Source of the DNA: Lumbricus rubellus
Lineage: Eukaryota; Annelida; Clitellata; Crassiclitellata; Lumbricidae
Length of the DNA stretch: 64,000 nucleotides
Assembly (NCBI GenBank): GCA_945859605.1
Contig: OX243812.1
Coordinates: forward strand, 50,398,762-50,462,761
Direction: 5' to 3'
How positions within the stretch are numbered: position 1 is the first letter of the stretch; each line of letters begins with the position of its first letter. Shown here one piece after another: positions 12,361-23,189 of the stretch. A program made the position numbers and the translations under genes. The notes beneath the pieces are model-generated. The model was not told where the DNA came from. It ran no database searches and saw nothing but the letters and a program-made list of their open reading frames with translations.

Positions 12361-13349
12361 TGTAGCGTTAGTTAGTAAGTGAGTATCTATTCTCTGTGAC
12401 TCGACGCAGCGTTCATGAATAAGAAGGTGCCCGCGTTTGACTTTCAAGTGGCGCTTTAGAAGTTTGGAGGTCACGATTACGATACACGGTCGTGCTATTG
12501 TGGTGGAAGACATTATAGGCCAGCTATAAAGCCTGATATTATAGGCTTATGCTAGAATATAGGCTACCTCCCCTCGAAATGCAATTTAAAGTAGGCCTAT
12601 AGGCCTAGTTGTGGTAAAGTTATGAATGCGATAAAACGTGTCTTAGACATTAAAATGTGTACCGGTAGCTAACGGAAGGATTTCTGCATACTTTCACTTA
12701 TAATTAGATGAGATTCCAGTAGCCTATGCGTTAGAAATAACATTTTATATAGGCTACAAATCGTTTATACCTCCATTTACAAAGATATGCCTCTCTTTAG
12801 GTGAAAGGGGTCCAAAAATGCGGAAAAAGCGGACTTTCCTGAGTAACATTACATTTTTTATGGAAAGAATGGTTCATATTTTTACTATCAATTATTATTA
12901 TAGTGAAAATTGCAATAATATCGAAAAAAGAACATTTTATGCAAGCTCTCAATTTCAGTGCTTCGATGTACGTCGACTGCATGACAACCACTTGATATTT
13001 TTGTCAATATGAAAATTTTGTGCAACATGGTGCGTGGTTAACTTTTAAATTTATATAGTACCTGTGGGATATGAAGAATGCCTCAGCTATAAAAAAAGTA
13101 GCGCTTGCCACTCATTTTTAAGCAAGTTATAGGCAAAACATTAAAGAGGTAGGGAAGCTGCTTAAATTTCACTTCACTGCGCGTTTTCACAGTATTAACT
13201 TAATTTCTTCATAAAAACGAAACGCGTGGCGGATAGTGCTAAATTTATGCTATATTTTACAATACTAACTTACTTTCTAACGTTCAAATTAAGAGTCGTA
13301 TTTATGTAAATGAGTTTGTTTCAAATCGTTCCTACCCCATTTAAAGGCT

Positions 13350-13391
<42 letters not shown>

Positions 13392-13700
13392 ATCATCATC
13401 ATGCTGGCTGTTTCCTCATAGCCGCATCTCCGTATTCAGAGGATGGGAGATCAGCTCATGATTATGATTAAGATGATGATTATTGCAGTAATCCTCTTTG
13501 CTGCGTTGGATCTTACACACTTTACTTGTGCTTCAATACGTTCCAAAGGTTAGCAAGTCATATAAACAACATGAGGCAGTTTGTTTTTGGTTAATGTTAT
13601 GTACATTATTAAATTGTCATAATTATGAATTCACCAAAATAAGCATGTCAATCAAGCAATATCATGTGAGCTGTCGAACATGAGCTAAATAATTGTCAAG
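12361..13700. other. Non-coding stretch, with a GA microsatellite
   Basis: No gene is seen. (GA)n lies at about 13350-13390, and the rest is AT-rich. Short opposed frames at 12797-13012 overlap each other and carry no family signature. Confidence 0.55.
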
Positions 13701-13945
13701 TCATAGCCTAACTAGCATGACTCAAAATAAAAATAATAGTAATACTGATGATGATAATGATGATAGTGATGATGGTGATGATAATAATAACAATAATAGT
13801 AATAGTAATAATAATAATAATAGTAATAATAATAATAATAATAACAGCAACAACAATTTGGTAATAATAATAACAACAGAGAGAGTTACACAGGAAGGTA
13901 CATGCAGATTATAGTAATTAATAATAATAATAATAATAAAAATAC
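13701..13945. repeat. AAT/GAT microsatellites
   Basis: GATGATAATGATGATAGTGA grades into long AAT/AGT triplet runs at 13735-13855, with a second AAT run at 13920-13940. The Asn-rich frame here is a repeat artefact. Confidence 0.85.
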
Positions 13946-14208
13946 TAAATTATATTTAAATAATGACAATCATCATTGTCACTGGTTCTGATTTTCCGAC
14001 ATTGTGATCCCCGTCATTGAACGACGTTTTTCCAGGCACGCAAACGTTTATACAGCGTCATTTATTGCATCACTAAAGCGAGAGTGATGCTGATGTTGAT
14101 GAAGATGCACGGCCAGCAGCAGCATCAGCAGCATCTGGTGCATCTGCGATGTGGTGCGTGTGGAGATGGCAGCTCAATCAGGTCTCCTTTCAATGATCCA
14201 TTTTCGGA

Positions 14209-14640
14209 TTGAATGAATGGAATCTGCCCTCTATTCTGCCAACGAGCTCTTCTTCCCTCAGTCGGAATCGGTTCCCCCACCTAGCCCTCTGCCCCCCGCC
14301 CCCCCACCCCGGGAATCCGTTCAGCCCTCGTCCCTGTCATCTCGCAGTCTATTCATTCACCCAATCGTCCGACATTCTCTGCACGTTGGTGCCCTCCGCG
14401 TCCGACCCGAGTGCCCACCGATGGCGATCGGCGAGATTAAGGACCGGCGAGTGTGTCTAAGGCGCTCGGATTATACTCGGAGTGCGCCCGGTGCGAACGT
14501 CGACGGCGCCTCCTTTGAAACCTTTGGGAAAAGCGTTTTTTGGCAAAAATCCCGGAAAGATTTGTTCGCAGGATGGCGGCGACTTCAAAGAGACAATCGA
14601 TGTACTTCGCAGGGGAAATGTATGCTGCGCTGGACATGCT
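14209..14640 (+). promoter_or_regulatory. CpG-rich stretch upstream of the Ig3 exon
   Basis: This is the only conspicuously GC- and CpG-rich segment in the first 16 kb. It has many CG steps between 14390 and 14580 (CGATCGGCGAG, GACCGGCGAG, AACGTCGACGGCG), poly-C near 14290-14315 and an ATGGCGGCG at 14572. It could be an unmethylated regulatory element or an alternative first exon, about 1.6 kb before the Ig3 exon. Three mutually overlapping short frames exist but none matches a family I know. The promoter reading is inference. Confidence 0.25.
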
Positions 14641-14744
14641 AAGATATAATCAATTTGATGAGAGTAAATTTGATTGTGTGAATAAATGTGATGAATTGGT
14701 TTGCTGGCAGTGGCTGTGGAGTGCTGTGGAGTGATGATGAATGG

Positions 14745-15012
14745 TCAGATAAGATGATGATGAGGATGATGATGATGATGACGATGATGATGAGTGATGA
14801 TCAATGTGGTGATGAGGAAATCATGATATCAATTTATGATTTGATTGATTGATTGATTGATTGATGAGGATATCTATGAGAATCATAATGATGATGTTGA
14901 TAAGAAGGAGGAGGACGACAACGACAACGACAATGATGATGATGTTGCTGACGATGGTTATGAGATGATGATGATGATGGTGGTGATGGTGGTGGTGGGG
15001 TGATGACGATGA
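14745..15012. repeat. GAT-rich and GATT microsatellites
   Basis: GATGATGAC runs at 14750-14800, GATT repeats near 14840-14865, and mixed GATGAT/GGTGGT runs to 15012. Confidence 0.85.
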
Positions 15013-15835
15013 TACATCCATATACACATATTATACAATATACAGTACTTATAATATATTATGTGATTGTGATGAAGGTCACCATCAAGCACATGACTTG
15101 TACATATGGTTTGTGGGTTTTGAATCTCTTACACTCTCCTCCCTCGTATATCTCAGCAAGAACTGGAGTTTCATTTCATCAGCCAATGACTTGACATTTG
15201 TATCTTTAGCATACAGGGGGAGGGTTGTGTGTGGGGGGAGGGGTAGAATTAGCTTATGCAGTGAGTATTGTTATGGTACGCGTGGCATCTGGAAACAGAT
15301 TTTTTAATGTACTCATCTCTTATCAGTTTTTTGTTTGATATAAATACGAGATCATGGTGGCTGTAGCCTGGAAGCATCATGCTACCCGTGTTGGCATGGT
15401 TCACTGGTGGCATGATTCATTTGTGATATTTAGATGTGGATAAAGAAAAGAGCTAAACCTTTGCAGCCGTGGGTTTATGAAGCGTTTTGTATTGCCTCCT
15501 CATTTAATAAGGCGGGTGGCAAGTCCTCTCCCTCGCCGTCTCAGCTTCCCACGTACAGTGCATGGTGGGTGTACTCATTACGGATGAATTGGATACCAGT
15601 TGAGCAGAGCAGAAATCTCAATGAAGAGTTCTACCATCGCAAGAATCTGAACCATCTCTGTTGAAAATCCATAGATAGACTATATTTATATTGTGCATGG
15701 GTTTATGGATTTAGAAGGTAAAATAAGATTGTGACGTGTATATTGTATAAGTAAATTGTTCTGTTACTGTTCTCTGCATGCTCTTCTTCTTCTATATGGA
15801 CAGATGTGTGAGTGAATTAAAATAAAAATGAACTA
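15013..15835. other. Non-coding stretch with a SINE relic
   Basis: Mostly unique sequence. At about 15600-15660, GAGCAGAAATCTCAATG and AATCTGAACC resemble part of the second SINE type found complete at 59347-59458 (minus there). No gene is recognised. Confidence 0.4.
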
Positions 15836-16130
15836 ATAAATGAACGAGTTAATGACTGAATAAAGGAAGTAACTATTGAATGAGTGAACAAACAAATGAG
15901 TGAACAAGTGGATGAACGAATGACTGAATGAATGAATGAATGGATAGACGAATGAACTAAAGAATGAACGAATGACAGAATGGACGAATGAATTAATGAC
16001 GGAACGATTGGACAAACAATTTAATGAATGATTGAACGAACAAATGAGAGGGTGAACGAATGGAACGAATGGATTAATGAATGGATGAACGGATGAATGA
16101 GTGAACACTGAGTTAACGAACCAGTGAATG
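15836..16130. repeat. GAATGAAC-type minisatellite
   Basis: About 300 bp of imperfect GAATGAACGAATGA-like repeats. The minus-strand Phe/His/Ser-rich frame across it is a shadow of the repeat. Confidence 0.85.
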
Positions 16131-16146
16131 GATCAATGAAACAAAA

Positions 16147-16250
16147 GATGATGATGACGACGACGACGATGATGATGACGACGACGACGATGATGATGAT
16201 GATGACGACGACGATGATGATGATGATGACGACGACGATGATGATGATGT
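16147..16250. repeat. GATGACGACGAC array before the Ig3 exon
   Basis: Regular blocks of GAT and GAC triplets (GATGATGATGACGACGACGA). The array ends about 28 bp before the Ig3 exon acceptor at 16277-16278. Confidence 0.9.
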
Positions 16251-16278
16251 TTCTTCGTTCGTAATGTTGTGTGATTAG

Positions 16279-16548
16279 TTCGTCGAGTGCCTCCGCACTT
16301 TTCCATTCCTCCGGAGAGTGCCGAAGTGATGCCAGGTGGAGCGGTCAACCTTACATGCGTTGCCATTGGATCCCCGATGCCTACGATCCGGTGGAGGTTG
16401 GGCGCTGTGGAGCTGACCCCCGAGGAGAACATTCCGTTCGGAAAGAACATCCTCATGCTGACCGACATCCGTGAATCGGCGACGTACACGTGCGTCGCCA
16501 TGTCCGAACTGGGAAACATAGAGTCCGAGGCAGAGATACGAGTCAAAG
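16279..16548 (+). CDS. LAR-type RPTP, exon for Ig domain 3
   Basis: Acceptor GTGTGATTAG, donor AAAG/GTAAAC, phase 1 at both ends. Residues 1-90 of the visible part. It begins [12 protein letters not shown], the stretch that links Ig2 to Ig3 in LAR proteins, which fixes the acceptor at 16278 rather than the AG at 16286-16287. The I-set Ig fold shows its cysteine pair (NLTCVAIG and ATYTCVAMS), the core Trp (TIRWRLG) and an MPGGAVNL strand close to vertebrate MPGGSVN. NLT is a potential N-glycosylation site. Ig3 connects the ligand-binding Ig1-2 unit to the FN3 stalk. The exon is flanked by tandem arrays on both sides. Confidence 0.97.
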
Positions 16549-16551
16549 GTA

Positions 16552-16765
16552 AACGATATAATTTATATAATTATCAATCAATCAATCAATCAATTAAGTG
16601 ATATATATTATCAATCAATCAATCAGTCAATTAAACGATAAATATATTATCAATCAATCAATTAAACGATACATATATATTATCAATCAATCAATCAATC
16701 AATTAAACGATTATATACTATCAATCAATCAATTAAACGATATATATATATATATATATATATAT
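16552..16765. repeat. AAACGATA/CAAT array starting at the Ig3 5' splice site
   Basis: Units of roughly 40-55 bp combine TTATCAATCAATCAATCA with ATTAAACGATATATA, ending in a TA run at 16741-16766. The first AAACGATA is bases +3 to +10 of the intron (GTAAACGATA), so the array effectively starts inside the donor site. Confidence 0.85.
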
Positions 16766-16845
16766 ATCATGTGATATATCTTATGCAACATAGCATAATG
16801 ATGTAGAATTTTACAATGCACAACTTCAAGAAAGACTCATCAGTA

Positions 16846-16945
16846 GTCACCCCTCGCCCTCCTCCCCCTCGCCATCCTCCCCCTCGCCTTCCTCCCCCTC
16901 GCCATCCTCCTCCCTCCCCGCCCTCCTCCCCTCCCCGCCCTCCTA
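16846..16945. repeat. C-rich CCTCCCCCTCGC array
   Basis: About 100 bp of CCTCCCCCTCGCCATCCTCC-like units, strand-asymmetric (pyrimidine-rich on +). Pro-rich frames here are artefacts. Confidence 0.85.
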
Positions 16946-17860
16946 CCAAGAAGCGAGAACTCACAGTCAAACAGAACAAACTTCAATCTTACACATTTCA
17001 GTGTGATCATTCACTCATTACAGATATAATTATGTAACAAAAAATAATATTTATTATCCTCCCTCTACTCTGCTTTCTGTCCGTACTCTCCTCTACCCTT
17101 TGTTTAGCTCGGTAAATCAGAAAATCTTAGAAGATTTGGTGATCACTTGATTACGACGACGAAGAATTGAAAACCGACTTGTAATTGCAAATTGATACAG
17201 CACAACTTCAAGAGAGAGAGAGATTCATCACAAATGCAAAAAATGACAGAGCTCAGAAACCAGATCCATCCTCCCTCTGTGTCGTAAGAAAAATCCATTT
17301 CCATGCACAGGTGCAGGCATTCAAAGTGTTCGTTGATTGCGTTGTAAAGGGTTGTGACATCAGTGCACCGATCGGCAGCAAGAAATCAGCTGCCGTCCGC
17401 CCCTCAGTCGCTAATGTCATTTCTGGAGTTTTTTGGTCGGAAAACTAATTGGCTTTTTTCCTTTCGAATGTGTTTTGGAATTACTTGCACCAATTCTTTG
17501 GCCTACAGTGAGGCAGTGCGTGGAATTAGGGCACCATTCCTCTGACTTCTGTTGAGGCAGCGTTAATATGCTAAACGTGTGAATTTGCTAGACCATTTTA
17601 GTTCTAATAAAGAGCATTAGACTTCTCTGAAGTTTACCATGGCTGAATTGTTTCGTATTTTGGGTTAGTGCACCATTTCTTTGGCGTGCAGTCATATCTG
17701 ACGCACTTTGTCCCCAAAATGATTTATTTGTGCAGTCTTGGTAATGTACTGTACCATGTGAGGAAATGGGGCACTTGCTTGATAGCATTATTTTCTTAGT
17801 ACTACCCCAATACTTAAGTTTTCGGACATAATGTTTGCACTGTTGTAATACTTTTCTAAC

Positions 17861-18032
17861 TTCCAGTCTAATTTCCGTTACATTTCCTGCCGGTTCTCAG
17901 TTTCTCGTCAGCGCTTTTCGTGATTAATTGCGCTGTCAGTTCGAGGAACCAGAGATCGGGAATTCATCCTCCCGTCTCTCTCTGTGATAGGTGAACGGCT
18001 CAACTCAACCATAGCTCATTCGCTGCACCGAT
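17861..18032 (+). repeat. Local direct duplication, copy 1
   Basis: From TTCCAGTCTAATTTCCGTTA to ATTCGCTGCACCGAT. It recurs at 18317-18492, differing by a few bases and four extra bases in a TCTC run. The two copies flank a 24-bp minisatellite. Confidence 0.9.
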
Positions 18033-18104
18033 GGTACAGTTGATGGTGAAACATGCGATCGACACCAACGGGCATTGTGCCTATGGACTGAGATGATGAT
18101 GATG

Positions 18105-18224
18105 ATTCCGTTTCTAATCAACTTCTCTATTCCGTTTTTAATCAACTTTTCTATTCCGTTTTTAATCAACTTTTCTATTCCGTTTTTAATCAACTTTTCT
18201 ATTCCGTTTTTAATCAATTTTTCT
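18105..18224. repeat. 24-bp minisatellite, five units
   Basis: Five exact-length units beginning ATTCCGTTTTTAATCAACTT at 18105, 18129, 18153, 18177 and 18201. Confidence 0.95.
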
Positions 18225-18316
18225 AGTGTCTTCTTATTCTTTTCGCTTCACATTTTCATGACATTTTGCTCCGTGTCTTTCTGGAAAAATATCCCGGTTG
18301 ATCTTGACACGTTCAT

Positions 18317-18492
18317 TTCCAGTCTAATTTCCGTTACATTTCCTGCCGGTTCTCAGTTTCTCGTCAGCGCTTTTCGTGATTAATTGCGCTGTCAGTTCGA
18401 GGAACCAGAGATCGGGAATTCATCCTCCCGTCTCTCTCTCTCTGTGATAGGTGAACGGCTCAACTCAACCATAGCTCATTCGCCGCACCGAT
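18317..18492 (+). repeat. Local direct duplication, copy 2
   Basis: Second copy of 17861-18032. It lies downstream of the 24-bp array and is followed by a short tandem duplication (CGATTATAATCATCAGAG twice, 18551-18586). Confidence 0.9.
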
Positions 18493-19732
18493 TATCGTCA
18501 GGTTCAGAAGGTCCTCTAAGTTGCAATTTGCTATATGCCCTTCTTCAGAGCGATTATAATCATCAGAGCGATTATAATCATCAGAGTAGTTCACGACCTT
18601 GTGATCCTTTTCATTGGGATTTGCACCAGATTATCAGGATAATCAGGGTGAAGCGTTTTTATAAGGTGGAAATTATTTGCTGAAAGGTGAGAAAAGAGGT
18701 TTAGGCTGGAGGAGTCAGGAGGAGGATGCTGAGACAAGCAGAATGTTCCAGATACATTTCCAGGGAGTGTATCTGTAAGTAAGTAAACAAGTATATTTTT
18801 AATATAGCCAGCTACCAGACAGGACTCTGGTGAAAAGTATCACAATATGAAATCGACATAGAATACGGCATCAGAATCTAGCAAGACTAAGACTACCGGT
18901 AATTAGTAGTGCATAACATTCTAGCTTGAAATGTTTTCCTCATCAGGTTGTTTGTTCTTGTCAGTACCTGGTCATGGTATCTGGGGCATAGATTATAACC
19001 CGGTTGCTTCGCTGGAGGGAGAGCAACCCATGGATGACACAACCTGGACTTGTAAGAACCGCAGAAAAGATTCCAAAAGTACTAAAGAACTTCCTATAGA
19101 TGTGAATATGGGTACAAGGGATAGAGAGATTCACTAACAGTTCTAACCCCTTCAATTTTTCTCATGCATTTACCGTCCTCATCAAGCAATCTCCTACTTG
19201 AAATTCTGCTTAGATAAAACATTTTCAGCTTATCTTAGATGTGCCTCGTTTTGATCTGCTCGATTACTGAACCTGTTGGAGGTTCCTAAAACGTTCTATA
19301 TAAGTGTTCAGATACAAACATACTTGTGAGGCAATTTTATGGCTCGGTCAAATGCAGAAATGATCCCAGAGTCTTCTGGATTGACTGAAAAGTTATCGAG
19401 CTAATAAATGGCTTGGCCTCGAAAGAACCGGAGGAAGATTCATCTTTAGTTATTTGCAAATTGAGGTAAGATAAAGCAACATGTCGTCATACGCAGATGG
19501 AGGAGGAGGCAACTATACAACATGAAATCACCAGACCACAGAGAGATGTCGTAGTCAATTTTATTTACGTGGCTCATTATTTCAGCTGATCCCGTATGAT
19601 GTGGCATGAAGACAAAGTCAACCATGAATACCACTCTCCCAGCCTCTATGAAGCCTGCTAAAGGATTCAAATCCCCCCCATAGGTCACCCATAAGTTACT
19701 CATATTCATGTTCTTTTTGGGTGCGCTGGAGT

Positions 19733-19790
19733 CGGGAGCGCCTCTGAGTAGGTTTTTCTTGAAGGGCGCTATATATGAATTTCTGAATGA
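19733..19790 (+). mobile_element. LINE/SINE 3' tail fragment
   Basis: GGGAGCGCCTCTGAGTAGG, then TTGAAGGGCGCTATATATGA and ATGA repeats. This is the 3' tail shared by the LINE at 11161 and the SINEs, without recognisable upstream parts. Confidence 0.7.
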
Positions 19791-19959
19791 ATGTATGAAT
19801 TCCAACATGGAACTTATATTCCCACATGGAGCCAATATTCCCAAATTGGACCCATATTCCCATAATATGGTGCACACATTTCCATATGGGGCCTGTGATT
19901 CCCCTCCAATACTCATGGACAAACATCTGGCATCCTAATACATTTTTTTATCCCAACAG

Positions 19960-20250
19960 CATTACCAAAGCCGCCAACGAGCGTCCTTGTCTCCGACGTC
20001 ACCCCAAGCACCGTCCGCCTCAGCTGGAACTCGGGTAACATCGACCCCGTCTCATCGTACGTCATCCAGTACCGACAGAAGTTCTCCGCTCCTGGAATCG
20101 ACTTCATGGAGATCGAGCACATCCCGATGACGGAGTACACGGTGCTCGGATTGGCCGCTCACACGACCTACGAGTTTCGAGTGATCGCGATGAACAGCAT
20201 CGGACGAGGACTCCCGAGTAGTCCGACTGACGTCATGACTGGAGAGCTAG
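19960..20250 (+). CDS. LAR-type RPTP, exon for FN3 domain 1
   Basis: Acceptor TTTATCCCAACAG, donor CTAG/GTTAGT, phase 1 to 1. Residues 91-187. It starts ALPKPPTSV, almost the vertebrate ALPKPPGTP, and has the FN3 core Trp (VRLSWNSGN), the YVIQYR strand and the GL..HTTYEFRVIAMNSIGRGLPS signature near the end. The whole domain is in one exon. This domain anchors the Ig region to the stalk. The minus-strand frame over it is a shadow. Confidence 0.97.
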
Positions 20251-20722
20251 GTTAGTCTTCGGCTGTTACTGGTGGTGGGGCGAAAATCGAACTTTTTGGC
20301 ACATTGTGTGTCACTCGCATTTCCACGCTTTTTGTGCTTTTAACGCCACATTTTGGCACATTGTGTGTATGTTTGACTGGCATTTCCACAGATTTTTTAC
20401 CTTTTAACTGTAGGGAGGGGATAGAGGGAGAGAGGGAGCAAATTAGGCAAAGTGAGGGTGGGGAAGAAGGGCATTGACCCATTTGGCCGTGAACGGGGCG
20501 AATCGTAAAACTCCCGGGAAACGCCGGGTACCCCAGCTAGTACATTATATATACGATGACACTTAATATGGCGCCTTTGTTAAGTGCTGCATTCTTTGAT
20601 TCTGCGTCGAATGAGTTGTTCCTTGTTTTTCGTTGTTCTGCTGATTGTGACGGATGAAAAGTCTTCAAAGTTGCATGAGCCACAACTGCGTCGTCGCTTG
20701 CCTTCTGGCAAATCACCCATCG

Positions 20723-20768
<46 letters not shown>

Positions 20769-20780
20769 ATAATACAGATC

Positions 20781-20814
<34 letters not shown>

Positions 20815-21169
20815 ATAATCGCCTGTTGATCGATATGTATATACTGCTCTCTTTAGCCGTGCTTTGGTTGGCCAGGGCTCCTGAGTGGATAATCTTGAAG
20901 AGGCGCTAGATATCTGAAATCAATGAGTATACATATATATATATACACAATATATATATATGATATATGTGTGTGCCTTATATATATATATATATATATA
21001 TATTACATAATATATCAGAATCGATGAACATATCATCCCTTGTAATGCTGGAAGTAGGAAGATTTTTCAGACACATTGAACATCTATCTATCTATCTGTG
21101 CAAGCGTCTGTTTATATAATTATGTGTGTGCACGTGTGTTTGTGTGCACCTGTGTGTGTATTTGTGTCT

Positions 21170-21209
<40 letters not shown>

Positions 21210-22192
21210 GTGTGTGTGTGTGCGCGCGTGTGTGTTTATGGATTCGTTGTTCGGCTGACGTCCAGCCAATGTGCTGAGCTATGAGCTGCATGCTACCTTC
21301 TATCGTCTATGGATGAGATGGATGCTTTAAGGTGTTCTTTGAATACATCATCATCCTATTAGCGAGATGATACATCGGTCTGAAGGTGCGTCCGTTTGTG
21401 TGTGTGCGTGGGTGTGCATGCATGCGTGCATGTCTGTGCATTCGTATGTGTTTGTGCGTTCATATACGTGTCTGTGCGTTCGTGTGTGCACGCGCACGTT
21501 CCTACGTGTGTGTGTGTGCGTCGATAACGTGTGTGTGCGTTTGTACGTGTGTGTGCGTGACTGCAGAGCTGGAAGCGTTAACGATCGCTTAAATTACTGC
21601 CATTATGGTCCTCTAGCTCACCGGTTTGTTCGCCCAGAAATCCCCTTCCCCTCAAAAGATGTCAGACTCTGGGCAGGCTTCTTCCCTCCTCGTGTTCCTC
21701 CTCTCTTTCTCAAGTCCTGTCATTCCACCTACCCTAACCCCTTGGATGGAATGACAAAACCTGGCATGAAAATGCTTCAATGTAGAGAAAAGGAAAAATG
21801 AAGAGGCACTGTCTACAAATGTCAAAGTGGTATTCAGTGACTTTTACAATTGCACCGTGCTGCGCCTCACGAAGTTACCTGTACATTACTTTAGAATTTC
21901 TCGAGGATTACCAGCATTAGTTGTGCTAATTTACGCTGATTACACATCGTATTATATTTACTAAATTACATCATATTCTGTTACACCGAAAGATATGACA
22001 TGGTGCACATAACGTTTATTGCGCCAAAGCAATTTCTAGATGAGTCAAGTGTTTTAATTTCCATTTGCATTGGATCGTGTAAGAATGATTTGTGTGCAAT
22101 GATTTGTGTGGAATGATTTGTGTGGAATGATTTGTGTAAGAATGATTTGTGTGGAATGATTTCTTTCGATGTTTGTTTCCATGTTCGTTTAG
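20251..22192 (+). other. Intron between FN3-1 and FN3-2a
   Basis: 1.9 kb. TA microsatellites at 20725-20815 and 20930-21005, a LINE/SINE tail fragment at 20864-20920, GT-rich runs at 21120-21560, and a 14-bp array (GAATGATTTGTGTG, about six units, 22082-22163) ending about 28 bp before the acceptor. 21580-22080 shows nothing recognisable. Cys/Val-rich frames over the GT runs are artefacts. Confidence 0.85.
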
Positions 22193-22293
22193 TTCCTGGA
22201 AGTCCTCCGTTGAACGTCCGAGCTCGACCGGTCAGTTCGAGTACGGTGGTTGTTCAGTGGGAAGAGCCATTCACACCGAATGGAATCATTCGG
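22193..22293 (+). CDS. LAR-type RPTP, exon for FN3 domain 2, first half
   Basis: Acceptor TTCGTTTAG, donor TCGG/GTAAGA, phase 1 in and phase 0 out. Residues 188-221. VPGSPPLNVRARPVSS, then TVVVQWEEPFTPNGIIR: strands A to C with the core Trp and the PNG turn found in LAR FN3-2. The second half is in the exon at 22801, which supplies GYKVYYT. Confidence 0.96.
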
Positions 22294-22800
22294 GTAAGAG
22301 AGAGGATGAAGAGAGCCTGATTGTCTAATCTAGGAGAAGAATTTATTGTTATTATTATTAGCAGCAGCAGTAGTATAGTAGTAGTTGTAGTAGCAGTAGC
22401 AGTAATTAGTGACTTCTATGTTTATATAATTAAATGATAACACAGTAGCTTTTAAGGGCGCTTTCGCCAGCCAAGAATAGATGAGCTGTTTGCTGGACTG
22501 TTTTTTTTATAGCAGTAACTAATATTGATGTATCTAATTGATCCTGTATGCCTATTAACTATGGACAGAGAAAATGCTAGCTTATCTGGCCATACATTGA
22601 ATTCAAATAAGGAAAATGATCAGTATACACTATACATCTATATTTGATTTGATTAGCAGCTTAGATTAGATTTATTGCATTTTATCATTCCAAAACACCT
22701 CAGACTGTTTGGCTTATAATTAACAGCCGTACCGAATTTGCACATGCTATAATTGCTTCTAAATCGACAAATAATTAAAACGATCAATTGTATTTTTCAG

Positions 22801-22999
22801 GGTTACAAAGTCTACTACACGCTGTCTCCTGCGGAACTTCCGATCTCGCTGTGGACCGTTCATCAGGTCGACAATCCACAGTTGACGACGATCACGAATC
22901 TCATGACGAATCGCACGTACACGATTAGCGTGCTCGCGTTCACCAGCATCGGTGATGGACCTCTGTCGGAACCAATACAAGTGAAGACACAACAAGGAG
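22801..22999 (+). CDS. LAR-type RPTP, exon for FN3 domain 2, second half
   Basis: Acceptor TGTATTTTTCAG, donor GGAG/GTTAGT, phase 0 in and phase 1 out. Residues 222-287. GYKVYYTLSP, then TTITNLMTNRTYTISVLAFT and SIGDGPLS. The last motif is identical to vertebrate LAR FN3-2. NRT is a potential N-glycosylation site. The donor GT is the first base pair of a perfect-period 19-bp array. Confidence 0.97.
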
Positions 23000-23189
23000 G
23001 TTAGTTGTTAATGTTATTGTTAGTTGTTAATGTTTTTGGTAGTTGTTAATGTTATTGTTAGTTGTTGATGTTATTGTTAGTTGTTAATGTTTTTGGTAGT
23101 TGTTAATGTTATTGTTAGTTGTTGATGTTATTGTTAGTTGTTGATGTTATTGTTAGTTGTTGATGTTATTGTTAGTTGTTAATGTTATT
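23000..23189 (+). repeat. 19-bp array starting at the FN3-2b 5' splice site
   Basis: Ten units of exactly 19 bp (GTTAGTTGTTAATGTTATT and variants) start at 23000, 23019 and so on to 23171. Unit 1 begins with the intron's own GT. Eight units begin GTTAGT and two GGTAGT, so the array repeats a 5' splice-site-like hexamer every 19 bp. A degenerate eleventh unit follows. Confidence 0.93.

Larger units (their letters stand above)
16549..19959 (+). other. Intron between Ig3 and FN3-1
   Basis: 3.4 kb. It holds the CAAT array, a C-rich array, a duplicated 175-bp segment around a 24-bp minisatellite, and a LINE/SINE 3' tail at 19733-19785. Just before the acceptor (19800-19895) are imperfect repeats of TTCCCANATGG. 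16960-17860 and 18500-19720 look unique and I see no exon in them. Confidence 0.85.

Noticed and set aside
14217..14642. 141-codon frame in the CpG-rich stretch
   Set aside because: Pro/Ser-rich reading of GC-rich DNA with two competing frames. No splice support or family match.
16287..16300. Alternative Ig3 acceptor at the AG 16286-16287
   Set aside because: Phase also fits, but using 16278 restores the conserved VRRV before the PHFSIPP stretch.
21367..21801. Cys/Val-rich 144-codon frame
   Set aside because: Translation of GTGTGC dinucleotide-type repeats followed by unrelated sequence.
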